DNA of 64,000 nt from Phormidium tenue FACHB-886 (GTDB taxonomy: Bacteria; Cyanobacteriota; Cyanobacteriia; Elainellales; Elainellaceae), in NCBI RefSeq assembly GCF_014764505.1, contig NZ_JACXWX010000004.1, positions 1 through 64,000 of the forward strand. Direction: 5' to 3'. The translations under genes and the position numbers were made by a program. This document shows positions 51,866 to 60,319 of this stretch, in pieces. Position 1 is the first letter of the stretch, and each line of letters begins with the position of its first letter. The notes under the pieces were generated by a model. The model had not been told where the DNA came from. It saw only the letters and a list, made by a program, of their open reading frames with translations, and made no database searches.

Positions 51866-52200
51866 CCTTATAAAGCGAATTGTACTTTTCGGAATCTTTC
51901 AAAGATGGATAGCCAGAGTTCAACGGCTATTACTTAAATCAGTTTTAGGGATGTTCCCAAATTACCTAGAATTGCTGGTAAATGACAAGCTGGCAGCTTA
52001 GCGAAAGCTCCATATCTTGCTAACCTAGAAGACTGACACTTCGTCAAGGGAACAAACACAGCTATAAAGAAATCTCTTCTATCAAAAGATAGATCCAATC
52101 GGGTGAAGTGCGGTTGTGATTGTACAGCGCACCATTACATTATCGGCTTGCTAGCTTACTCAGCTTAGCGATGTCAGCAAGTGTGGAGGGAGGACAGGCG
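51866..52200. other. Spacer before the small membrane protein
   Basis: About 335 bases containing the divergent promoters of the rhodanese gene and of the small protein that follows. The frame of the small protein can be extended upstream to a TTG at 52120 without a ribosome binding site. Nothing else is seen. Confidence 0.45.
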
Positions 52201-52347
52201 ATGTGGACAAGACTAATGCAGGCAGCAGCGCTAACTTTGATGCTGTATTTTGTAGTGGGCATGAGTAAATCTCCTGCGAATCCATCCATTACTAATTTTG
52301 AAGTGTCCAGATACATCCAGCAGCTGCTAAGACAGAGTACAAACTAG
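52201..52347 (+). CDS. Small single-span membrane protein
   Basis: A 48-residue protein with one hydrophobic segment (about residues 6-21) and a polar C-terminal tail (NFEVSRYIQQLLRQ). The start is supported by GGAGGGAGG seven to fifteen bases upstream. No family is recognised. Small membrane proteins of this size in cyanobacteria often belong to photosynthetic or transport complexes, but nothing here points to one. Confidence 0.5.
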   Translation: MWTRLMQAAALTLMLYFVVGMSKSPANPSITNFEVSRYIQQLLRQSTN

Positions 52348-52437
52348 TCTTAGCCGTGGGGCTTAAGGTAATCTAGCGCCAACAGACCTTTGCTTCCCGC
52401 TACACTAAAAGGCGATGTTTCGCGGCTCTGCTGATCC

Positions 52438-53601
52438 ATGTCGCTTCCTCGCGCTGGCAATTCTCCTCTAGAAAATCCCTCTGTTTCTAATGCGCCTTCT
52501 AATGCGCCGGTTCTGGGTGTCGCTTTAGTGGGAACTGGATTTGGGCAAAAAATTCATCTGCCGGGGCTGCAGGCGCACCATCGGACTCAGGTTGTGGCAG
52601 TGCATCACCGCGATCGACAAAAAGCAGAGGCGATTGCGGCTGCCCATGGAATTTCTCACGCCTGTCAAACGATCGAAGAGATCATTGCCCTGCCGGATGC
52701 ACAAGCCGTCAGCCTCTCGACGCCGCCCTTCTTGCACTACGAGATGGCAAAACCCATCCTGGAGGCTGGCAAGCACCTGCTCCTAGAAAAACCCACGGCG
52801 CTGAATGTCCAAGAAGCCATAGCGCTCTATCGGCTGGCTGAAGCAAAAGCCGTTAGGGTTGCTTTAGATTTTGAATTTCGCTTTGTGCCGGCTTGGCAGT
52901 GGTTTGCAGAACTGTTGGCAGAAGGCTACGTGGGGCAAAAGCGTCTGATTAAGGTGGATTGGCTCGTCTCAAGCCGCGCAGATGCAAGCAAGCCTTGGAA
53001 CTGGTACGCCTGCAAGGACAAAGGTGGTGGCGCACTGGGGGCGATCGGCTCTCATTTGTTTGACTACATTACCTGGCTGTTTTGCCCGGTGCAGCGGCTC
53101 TGCGGACGGCTCAGCACAACAATTTCCACTCGCCCCGATCCGCTGACAGGCACAGCAAAACCTGTGGATGCCGATGATACCTGTGCGCTGATGCTGGAGC
53201 TAGTGGATGGCACGCTTTGTCAGGCTAGCTTAAGCGCTGTGACGCATCAGGGGCGGGGGCATTGGGTGGAGGTTTATGGCGATCGCGGCACGCTGATATT
53301 AGGCAGCGATAACCAAAGTGATTATGTTCATGGGTTTCGCCTCTGGGCTGCCCCAGCTGGACAGCCGTTGGCTGAAGTGGAAATTCCAGCGCACCTGCAG
53401 TTTCCCCAGACCTATGTCGATGGACGGCTGGCTCCGTTTATTCGGGTGGTCGATCGCTGGGTGCAGAGTATCGATCGGCGGCAAACGCTGGCTCCTTCGC
53501 TGCGCGAGGGCGTTTATTCTCAGCTTTTGATGGATTTGACTCATCAATCCAGCGAAGCAGGGCAGTGGATAGAAGTTCCTAGCCTAGAGTCTGTAATTTG
53601 A
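52438..53601 (+). CDS. Gfo/Idh/MocA family oxidoreductase
   Basis: A 387-residue NAD(P)-dependent oxidoreductase. VALVGTGFGQKIHLPGL is the Rossmann motif, LSTPPFLHYEMAKPILEAGKHLLLEKPTALN includes the EKP signature, and GGALGAIGSHLFDYITWLF contains the conserved GSH/D motif of the C-terminal domain. Such enzymes act on sugars, inositol and biliverdin-like substrates; the specific one cannot be read here. Confidence 0.9.
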   Translation: MSLPRAGNSPLENPSVSNAPSNAPVLGVALVGTGFGQKIHLPGLQAHHRTQVVAVHHRDRQKAEAIAAAHGISHACQTIEEIIALPDAQAVSLSTPPFLHYEMAKPILEAGKHLLLEKPTALNVQEAIALYRLAEAKAVRVALDFEFRFVPAWQWFAELLAEGYVGQKRLIKVDWLVSSRADASKPWNWYACKDKGGGALGAIGSHLFDYITWLFCPVQRLCGRLSTTISTRPDPLTGTAKPVDADDTCALMLELVDGTLCQASLSAVTHQGRGHWVEVYGDRGTLILGSDNQSDYVHGFRLWAAPAGQPLAEVEIPAHLQFPQTYVDGRLAPFIRVVDRWVQSIDRRQTLAPSLREGVYSQLLMDLTHQSSEAGQWIEVPSLESVI

Positions 53602-53890
53602 GCTGGGAGCTGATAGTTAGAAAACTGGAGACTCCACCCTGCCCGACGCTTCAAAGGGTAAGGTGGAGCCTCGTAGCAATTATGCTCACACTCTGGGCAA
53701 AGGAACAAGCTGTATTGAGTTAAATATAATTACAGCGACTAAATTTCCACGAGTACTATTTCTAGTTTCATGACAGGGGTTCACTTTTGCGAGGCAAAAT
53801 TGCTATTGCTCGTTCAATGGTAGGTTCAATCGTAGAGGGGTGGTGGGCGAAGCCCACTACCCCTCTAGGGTAGTTTATTGAAACAGTAGT
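53602..53890. other. Intergenic hairpins and a short tandem repeat
   Basis: CTCCACC (53632-53638) and GGTGGAG (53662-53668) could form the oxidoreductase terminator. TAGAGGGG-TGGTGGGC (53833-53848) and its complement to 53867 form a strong 16-bp hairpin around GAA. TAGTTTATTGAAACA then occurs twice in tandem (53871-53902), the second copy running into the end of the small minus-strand frame. Confidence 0.55.
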
Positions 53891-54085
53891 TTATTGAAAC
53901 AAACGTCTTGCTAGATGGTGGGTTGACCTAAGCTGATGTCGGCGTTGAGCCTGTTGCTCGCAGAGGAGAAGCTGACGTTTTGTCTGTTCTTGCGCTCCGA
54001 GTGAACGTTCGATAGGAAGCTTAGAGGCTGCGGGTGGTTCCGAAGGTTTATCTGGACGACCCGGAAGCCGAAGATATAGCAACAT
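53891..54085 (-). CDS. Small basic hypothetical protein
   Basis: A 64-residue frame rich in Arg, Gln and Leu (LYLRLPGRPDKPSEPP, then KRQLLLCEQQAQRRHQLR). AAGGAG eight bases before the ATG is a proper ribosome binding site, and the upstream bases carry repeated ACTACA boxes that look like an operator. I recognise no family. It may equally be a chance frame, so confidence is modest. Confidence 0.42.
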   Translation of the reverse strand: MLLYLRLPGRPDKPSEPPAASKLPIERSLGAQEQTKRQLLLCEQQAQRRHQLRSTHHLARRLFQ

Positions 54086-54123
54086 AGGATAGGCTCCTTC
54101 GCGGCAGTTCCGGCGTAATTTGA

Positions 54124-54161
54124 TGTAGTTAGTATACTACACATACTACAAAACGACTACA
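54124..54161. promoter_or_regulatory. Cluster of TGTAGT/ACTACA boxes
   Basis: TGTAGT (54124-54129) and ACTACA (54136-54141) make an inverted repeat with a 6-base spacer; further ACTACA copies are at 54145-54150 and 54156-54161. It lies 39 bases upstream of the small minus-strand gene and after the CAAX-protease gene. The same TGTAGTAT word is doubled at 58700-58717. Confidence 0.45.
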
Positions 54162-54213
54162 CACAGTGTCAGGGCAACCCGGAGATCGTCTTCAGTTTCG
54201 CCTGCCAGCTCCT

Positions 54214-55755
54214 CTAGCCTTTCACACCGCTTCCTAGTAGAAATAGCCCGATCATCGTGACGCTGTTCCAAAGGCTGTGCAACAGCATCGGTGCCAACAG
54301 CCCCCGCGATCGCGTGTACACAAACCCCAAGACGCTGCCCAACACACTTAAGGGCAATATCTCTGAAAAACTGAGGTGCGCTGTTGCAAAAATTAGGGAG
54401 CTAAGCGCGATTGCCCCCCACACCGGCATATAGCGCGTTAGCGAGGTCAGCAAGAAGCCCCGAAACAGAAGTTCTTCAAACACAGGCGCAGCAATGGCAG
54501 CCGTTAGGAAAAACAGCAGGAGGGCAACTGGGTCGCCTTCTTCCAAGACAATTTGTAGCAGCGGATTGCTGCCGCCTTGCCCCTGCCAAATCTGCTGGTT
54601 AATCACAGAAGTCATCAGCATCAGCGGCAGCGCTACAAGATAGCCACCTGCTCCCCACAGCACCCAACTGCGCTTGCCCGTTAGCCGAAACCAATCTGGC
54701 GGCAGCGGAAAATAGGGGCGAATCGAAAAATACAGCACCGCCAGACCAGAGCTTGCCATTAGCAGGTAGTAGGTCAGCGTGTAGGCAGCTCTAGCCCGAG
54801 TGCCCAATGCCGCTACGAACTCAGTGCCGAGCGCCTGCACCAGTACCGGAATCACGATTTGCCCCATCAGGAAAAAGCCCACCAGCAAGACTTGGGCGAT
54901 CGTCTCCCAATCCCAAGGCACTGACCAAGGCTCATTTTCAGTCAGCGGAGAGGGCTTACGCAGCAGCCACCTACCACCCAACACCAGCAGCAGCACTAAA
55001 CCTGCTACTCCAGCAAATACAGGCAGCGTTCCCACTAGCGCCAGCTTGATTAACGTCTGTTGGGCGACTTGCTGTTCTGCCGCCTGAAGGGTCGCCAGCA
55101 CATCCGATCGCTGCTGTAGCTCATACAGCCGCGCTAGGGCTTTATAGCGAAACCAGCCATCCAGTGATTTTTGCAGCGTCGGTTCGGCATCCGGCAGTAG
55201 GCGCGGCGGATCGCTCCAGAGCCCACTCAATACTGCAGCAGCAGATAGGACAGGCTGCGGCGCTGCCGGATCGATCGCCTTCCAAGTGCCAACGGCTGCC
55301 CCTAGCTGATTCTGCTGTGCCTGCAAAATGCCGATCCGCAGATCGAGCTGATAGAGCAACTCCCGCTGCTGCCGGATTGCCGTCTGGATCTGCTGCTGCG
55401 GATTCGATCGCCGCGTTGCCCCGGTTTCGGGCAGCGTACTGGGGTTTTCAGAAACGGCAGGCTGCTGGAGGCGTTTCTGAAACTGCTGCAGATTAGTTGC
55501 GGCAGTCTGTCGCACCTCCTGATACTGCTTTAGCGCTTCTCCAAGCGGATCAGCGCCCAGTACTGCATTCCGGCTCTCTGCCAGGTCGCCGCTGTTTAGC
55601 TCCGTGGCGTGCAGCAGCAAATCGGTTTGATAAAGCTGGAGGCGACTGGTAATTTGCGGCTCACCCAAACTGCCCAACAGCGAACTAGACAGCATCAACA
55701 GAACGACCAGGGCGATCGCGCCCAGAAAAAGTCGTTTTAGTGGGGTTGGGTTCAT
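54214..55755 (-). CDS. CPBP (CAAX-type) intramembrane metalloprotease
   Basis: A 513-residue membrane protein. One N-terminal segment (about residues 10-30) precedes a Gln-rich coiled region, then about eight transmembrane segments. The protease core has APVFEELLFRGFLL (EExxxR near residue 425), ATAHLSFSEILP and LLHSLWNSVTM, the Glu/His motifs of Abi/CPBP proteases. GGAGG five bases before the ATG at 55755 fixes the start; the frame continues to 56070 with no family sequence. In cyanobacteria such proteins include the SpxT-like and chloroplast BCM-type homologues; the substrate is unknown. Confidence 0.88.
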   Translation of the reverse strand: MNPTPLKRLFLGAIALVVLLMLSSSLLGSLGEPQITSRLQLYQTDLLLHATELNSGDLAESRNAVLGADPLGEALKQYQEVRQTAATNLQQFQKRLQQPAVSENPSTLPETGATRRSNPQQQIQTAIRQQRELLYQLDLRIGILQAQQNQLGAAVGTWKAIDPAAPQPVLSAAAVLSGLWSDPPRLLPDAEPTLQKSLDGWFRYKALARLYELQQRSDVLATLQAAEQQVAQQTLIKLALVGTLPVFAGVAGLVLLLVLGGRWLLRKPSPLTENEPWSVPWDWETIAQVLLVGFFLMGQIVIPVLVQALGTEFVAALGTRARAAYTLTYYLLMASSGLAVLYFSIRPYFPLPPDWFRLTGKRSWVLWGAGGYLVALPLMLMTSVINQQIWQGQGGSNPLLQIVLEEGDPVALLLFFLTAAIAAPVFEELLFRGFLLTSLTRYMPVWGAIALSSLIFATAHLSFSEILPLSVLGSVLGFVYTRSRGLLAPMLLHSLWNSVTMIGLFLLGSGVKG

Positions 55756-55896
55756 CCGTCCTCCAGACCTAGTGTAATTGCCCTGATTGGCATTATCGCA
55801 GTCTAAACCCTTCATAGGGGAGGGGATTTGCGGAAGCAGTGTTGCTGCAAATCCCCTATTTGAATTAAGCAATGCGCTAAACACGCTAAAATTCTG

Positions 55897-57267
55897 GTGA
55901 CTTTTCCTCATTCCAGTCAGGAGGGTACAGCCCTGGTTACTCGCGTTATTTTGGTGCGGCACGGTGAAAGTACATTCAATGTTCAGCGTCGAGTGCAGGG
56001 ACACTACGATCAGTCCAACTTGACGGAGACAGGGCAGGCGGGCGCAGCTCAGGTCGGCGAAGCGCTGCAAGAACTCTCGTTTGCGGCAGCCTACGGCAGC
56101 CCTCTGCAGCGGGCACGAGAAACGGCAGAAATTATTTTGTCGCAGCTAGGGCAGCCCCCTAAGCTCCAGCTTACGGATGACCTGAAGGAAATTAACCTGT
56201 ACGAGTGGGAAGGGCTGGGATTTGATGAGGTGGAATCTCGGTTTCCGGAAGGGTTCCTCTACTGGCGCGATCGCCCCCACGAGCTAAAGATGAAAGATGC
56301 CAATGGCGTAGAGTTCTACCCGGTTATAGAACTCTATGAACAGGCGCGGCGGTTTTGGCAATCGGTGCTGCCACAGCACTCTAACGAAACAATTTTGGTC
56401 GTTGCCCACAGCGGTATCAATCGCTGCCTGATTGGAACAGCGCTGGGTTTAGATGAAACGCACTACACCTCGCTGCATCAATCTAACTGCGGCATCAGCG
56501 TCCTCAACTTTGCTGGAGAACTGGGCGAACCCGTGCAGCTAGAATCGATGAATTTGACGGGACATCTGGGGCAGCCGCTTCCCTCCACCAAGAAAAATAA
56601 AGGCATTCGGCTGCTGCTAGTCCGTCACGGTGAAACCGACTGGAATCGGCAGAAGCGCTTTCAAGGGCAAATCGACGTGCCGTTAAACGAGATGGGCAAG
56701 GTGCAGGCAGGGCAAGCCGCCGAGTTCCTCAAAGCCGTACAGATCGATCGGGCCCTCACTAGCCCAATGCTGCGCCCTAAAGAAACGGCTGAAGCAATTT
56801 TGCAATATCATCCTGACCTAATGCTGGAACAAGTTCCTGATCTAGCCGAAATTAGCCACGGGCTCTGGGAAGGTAAGCTAGAAGCCGAAATTGAGCAAGC
56901 CTATCCCGGATTGCTGAGGCAGTGGCAGCAAGCTCCCGAAACCGTGCAAATGCCAGAAGGCGAAAATCTCCAGCAGGTGTGGGATAGAGCGACTGCCGCT
57001 TGGGATGCGATCGTCGCTTCTACGCCACCGGGTGATGGACAGGTGATCACGGTGTTAGTCGTTGCTCACGATGCCGTCAACAAAGCGATTCTCTGCCACG
57101 TGGTGGGACAAACACCGGTGCACTTCTGGACATTTAAGCAGGGCAACGGAGCCGTGAGCGTGATCGATTATCCCCAAGGGGCAGCAGGTAAGCCGATTCT
57201 GCAGGCAATGAACATCACTACTCACTTGGGCAGCGTTCTCGATAAAACTGCTGCTGGGGCGCTTTAA
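55897..57267 (+). CDS. Two-domain histidine phosphatase (phosphoglycerate mutase-like)
   Basis: A 456-residue protein with two complete histidine-phosphatase domains in tandem. The first has VILVRHGESTFN (H22) and VAHSGINRCLIG; the second has LLLVRHGETDWNRQ (H244) and VVAHDAVNKAILCH. Each has the RHG, Arg, Glu and late His set. This tandem form is common in cyanobacteria and annotated as phosphoglycerate mutase, though cofactor-dependent mutase activity is not certain; phosphoserine or sugar-phosphate phosphatase is as likely. The GTG at 55897 is used because no ATG precedes the first motif. Confidence 0.88.
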   Translation: MTFPHSSQEGTALVTRVILVRHGESTFNVQRRVQGHYDQSNLTETGQAGAAQVGEALQELSFAAAYGSPLQRARETAEIILSQLGQPPKLQLTDDLKEINLYEWEGLGFDEVESRFPEGFLYWRDRPHELKMKDANGVEFYPVIELYEQARRFWQSVLPQHSNETILVVAHSGINRCLIGTALGLDETHYTSLHQSNCGISVLNFAGELGEPVQLESMNLTGHLGQPLPSTKKNKGIRLLLVRHGETDWNRQKRFQGQIDVPLNEMGKVQAGQAAEFLKAVQIDRALTSPMLRPKETAEAILQYHPDLMLEQVPDLAEISHGLWEGKLEAEIEQAYPGLLRQWQQAPETVQMPEGENLQQVWDRATAAWDAIVASTPPGDGQVITVLVVAHDAVNKAILCHVVGQTPVHFWTFKQGNGAVSVIDYPQGAAGKPILQAMNITTHLGSVLDKTAAGAL

Positions 57268-57285
57268 GCTCGTCGCTCCATTTCT

Positions 57286-57313
57286 TGTAGGAGGGTTGAC
57301 TTCACCTCCTACA
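57286..57313. terminator. Hairpin between convergent genes
   Basis: TGTAGGAGG (57286-57294) pairs perfectly with CCTCCTACA (57305-57313) around a 10-base loop, between the phosphatase and MFS genes. No long T-run follows on either side. Confidence 0.55.
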
Positions 57314-57316
57314 GGG

Positions 57317-58519
57317 CTATTGGATGTTCGACCGGCTAGGCACCCCAAGCAGCAGGCTAATTGGCCCAAGCAGCAGCACCCATAGGGCGGTGGTCAAACC
57401 TAGTCGATCGGCAACCATGCCCAGCAGGAGCGGCATCAATGGGCTGATTTGACCGGTTAAGGTACTCAGGCTTAAGACTAGACTGCTTTGGTTGGGGAGG
57501 GCAGCATAGAGCTGGGCTGTGAGAATGGGATACCATGCCGATCGTCCCAGGCTAATCAGACAGAGCATCGCCAGCTTTACCAGCGCTGAGGGCACCAGCA
57601 AAAAGGTAGGAAACGCGACCAGAAGCAGCAGAGCGGTGATCCGCAAATATGCTCGTGCATCCACTCGTGGCAGCAGCGGAATCAGCAAAACGCTGCCCAG
57701 CAGATCAATCCCACTGCATAGCGCAACCGCTAGCCCAGCTTCGGCTTCACTAAATCGAGCGGCAGAAACAAGGTAGAGCGGCAGCAGGTCTGTGAAAATG
57801 TCCAGCATTAAATCGGCAAGCTGCACCAGCAGCAGCCAGCGCCAAATGACAGGACGACGGAGCGCTGCGAGAGCTTGCCTCACCCCATGCCAAAAGCTGT
57901 TTGTAGGCAAAACATCAGGCACGGCAGTTTCAACCGGCACGGCAGCCGAAACTCGTTGAAAGACAAGCACCAGGCCCCATGACAGAATCGCGAGCCCTCC
58001 AAACACCCAACGCCAGTTCCCACCCCAGAAAACTACAGCGCTGCAGCTTAGTGCCCCGGCAACTACGCCCACTGAGCTTGCCACCATCCAACGTGCCATA
58101 TTCAGTTCGTGCCGATCGCGCTCTAAATCCATCAGCATGGCTTGCGAAAGGCTAACGAATGCGCCCGACGCTGGATGCAATAGACAAAATGCGATCAGCA
58201 GTGCTGCCCACCGTGGGCTCAGCCCCACTAGCCCTAGTGCTGCCCCAAAGGCAACTCCGCCCCAAGCAATGCAGCGCCGCCGTCGACCTGCATCTGCCCA
58301 AATGCCCAAAACTGGCTCAGCCAAGTTGCTGACCCAATCGGGAATAGTGCTAAGTAAACCAAGCTGCGTATAAGACAGGTGCAGTTCTTGCTGCATCAAC
58401 GGCAACGCTACGCTACGTGCCCCATAGACCCATTCATCTAAACACTCGATCGCCAGCAGCACGATCGCCAATGTTGCGCCCTGTTGCAAGGGCGGCTGGA
58501 CTCGCAATTTCTTAAACAC
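57317..58519 (-). CDS. MFS transporter
   Basis: A 400-residue membrane protein with about twelve hydrophobic segments and the MFS loop motif in GIWADAGRRRR between helices 2 and 3. LHLSYTQLGLLSTIPDWVSNLAEPVLGI recalls the fosmidomycin-resistance (Fsr) branch. Export of a small molecule or drug is the likely role. The central loop (VSAAVPVETAVPDVLP) is of normal length. Confidence 0.88.
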   Translation of the reverse strand: MFKKLRVQPPLQQGATLAIVLLAIECLDEWVYGARSVALPLMQQELHLSYTQLGLLSTIPDWVSNLAEPVLGIWADAGRRRRCIAWGGVAFGAALGLVGLSPRWAALLIAFCLLHPASGAFVSLSQAMLMDLERDRHELNMARWMVASSVGVVAGALSCSAVVFWGGNWRWVFGGLAILSWGLVLVFQRVSAAVPVETAVPDVLPTNSFWHGVRQALAALRRPVIWRWLLLVQLADLMLDIFTDLLPLYLVSAARFSEAEAGLAVALCSGIDLLGSVLLIPLLPRVDARAYLRITALLLLVAFPTFLLVPSALVKLAMLCLISLGRSAWYPILTAQLYAALPNQSSLVLSLSTLTGQISPLMPLLLGMVADRLGLTTALWVLLLGPISLLLGVPSRSNIQ

Positions 58520-58824
58520 GCCAATATTCTCCTGATTCTAGATAGCCAAACTCACTGGGAATCAATGGATTGGCTCAGGAGGCGGACGTGCTAAAAGGGA
58601 AAGTTACCAGGGGGGAAACATGATCACTTGTGAGGAAATATGATTACTTGTGAATCCTTGTGAGGAGAAGGACAGGGTGAGGAGCGATGCTAAAGGTGCT
58701 GTAGTATTTTGTAGTATAGCAACGGCTCAGCTAGAAAGACAGCTGAACTGCATGAACTCTGCCTATTGCTGGGTGCAAAATTTCTTCCAAGGCACTAAAG
58801 TTTAACGGAGCTTGGAGATGCTTT
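58520..58824. promoter_or_regulatory. Control region upstream of the histidine kinase
   Basis: Contains TGATCACTTGTGAGG (58621-58635) and a related TGATTACTTGTGAAT (58641-58655) with 20-base spacing, then TTGTGAGGAG. TGTAGTAT is repeated at 58700-58707 and 58710-58717, one helical turn apart. These are plausible binding sites for regulators of the kinase gene. Confidence 0.45.
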
Positions 58825-60033
58825 ATGGATTTTAGCCAGGTGCTCGCTGAAAAGAGCGAAGCAATTGTGCAATCCTGGGTGAAAGCGGTTTACCAGGATG
58901 AGCAAATTGAGGTGACAAACGAACTCACCTACAAAGCAGTTCGCGATAGCCTGCCAAATGTTCTTCACGCACTAGCAACTGTGCTATCGAAATCGCAAGA
59001 TAGCGACTTGGGCATGCTGGTAGATGCTAGCCTGAAGCATGGAACTATCCGAGCAGAGCAAGGGTTTGAGCCAGCCGAAATTGCGCGTGAGTATCGGTTG
59101 TTGCGATCGATCATCTTCTCTGAATTAGAGCCAGATTTGCTGAAAGGTTCGCCAACCGAAGTGCTGCGAACCGTCCGGCTCATTGACACCGTAATCGATG
59201 AAGCGATCGCCCGTTGCTTCAACAGCTACACGGTGGGGCGGCTAACTGAGCTGAGCCAGCTTCAGAGCCAGTTAAAGCTAACCAATCAAGAACTTACACG
59301 GCTCGTTCGCGCTAGCAAAGAAAATCTCTCCCAGCTAGCCCATGAGCTTAAAACACCGCTCACCTCGATCATTGGCTATGCCGATCTCTTTCTGCGTCAG
59401 CAGCGTCAAGATCCAGAACTGCGAGACACAACCACCAATTTGGAATCTATTGAGCGAGTGCTACGAAACGGGAGATTGCTGCTGCGGCTAATCAACGATT
59501 CGTTAGAAATCTCCCGCTTCGATGCTGGCAAGCTGGTGCTGCAACCTGCTCCAACCAACGTTCGAGAGTTGCTCAATACAGTCCTAGAGATGGTCGATCC
59601 TTTGGCTCACGCTAAGCATCTCTCCCTTGCAGTCAATTTTGAGCGCGCACCCGCCCAAGTCATCACCGACCCATTGCGCCTGCAGCAAGTTATCACCAAC
59701 CTACTGAGTAATGCAGTTCGCTACACCGATTCGGGCACGGTGCGTTTGGAATGCTGGCAGTCAGAGCAGCAATGGGCGATCGCCATCTCCGATAGCGGTA
59801 TTGGAATTGCATTAGAAGACCAAGAGCGAATTTTTGACCCTTACTTCCAGGTTGCTGCGGAAGTCGTTTCTACTCAAACAGGCGGAACAGGGTTAGGGCT
59901 AGCCATTGTCTCTCGCTTAGTGAAGTTGCTTCAGGGTGAAATTCAGCTAACCTCCTATCCTGGCGATGGCTCCACCTTCACCGTCATCTTTCCTCTGGCA
60001 ACCAAACTAGAAGCAGGTGCGCTCAGCGCTTGA
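58825..60033 (+). CDS. Sensor histidine kinase with RsbRD-like N-terminal domain
   Basis: A 402-residue soluble kinase. The helical N-terminal domain (about 1-150; IVQSWVKAVYQDEQI, AEIAREYRLLRSIIF) resembles the RsbRD/RsbT co-antagonist N-domain. A coiled coil (residues 140-165) leads to HisKA with the phosphoacceptor H173 in LAHELKTPLTSIIGY, and HATPase with NLLSNAVRY, SDSGIGI and GGTGLGLAIV. There is no membrane segment, so it senses an internal signal. No response regulator is adjacent; cyanobacterial kinases are often orphan. Confidence 0.92.
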   Translation: MDFSQVLAEKSEAIVQSWVKAVYQDEQIEVTNELTYKAVRDSLPNVLHALATVLSKSQDSDLGMLVDASLKHGTIRAEQGFEPAEIAREYRLLRSIIFSELEPDLLKGSPTEVLRTVRLIDTVIDEAIARCFNSYTVGRLTELSQLQSQLKLTNQELTRLVRASKENLSQLAHELKTPLTSIIGYADLFLRQQRQDPELRDTTTNLESIERVLRNGRLLLRLINDSLEISRFDAGKLVLQPAPTNVRELLNTVLEMVDPLAHAKHLSLAVNFERAPAQVITDPLRLQQVITNLLSNAVRYTDSGTVRLECWQSEQQWAIAISDSGIGIALEDQERIFDPYFQVAAEVVSTQTGGTGLGLAIVSRLVKLLQGEIQLTSYPGDGSTFTVIFPLATKLEAGALSA

Positions 60034-60319
60034 CGCTGGTTTTGCAGCTGGTGAGATTGGCGATCGTCTTGCCGTTTGCAGCAGAGTTATTAATTTTCTT
60101 GCGGCTATTTCGCATTTCACCCCGAAATGCCAGCAGGATGAAACTGAATCTTGGATACCTGAAGATCCAGGTTGTATGGCAGGATGTCCGTCCCTACCTT
60201 TTTAATCTACTCAGAAGCTAAGGATTCAGTCACTTCGATTTAATCTGCTTCTGTGCGGGCGCAGCGTCGTCTGCCCGAGCCATCCTCAAATTCTCGCTCT
60301 TCCTTAAATCTGCGATTTT

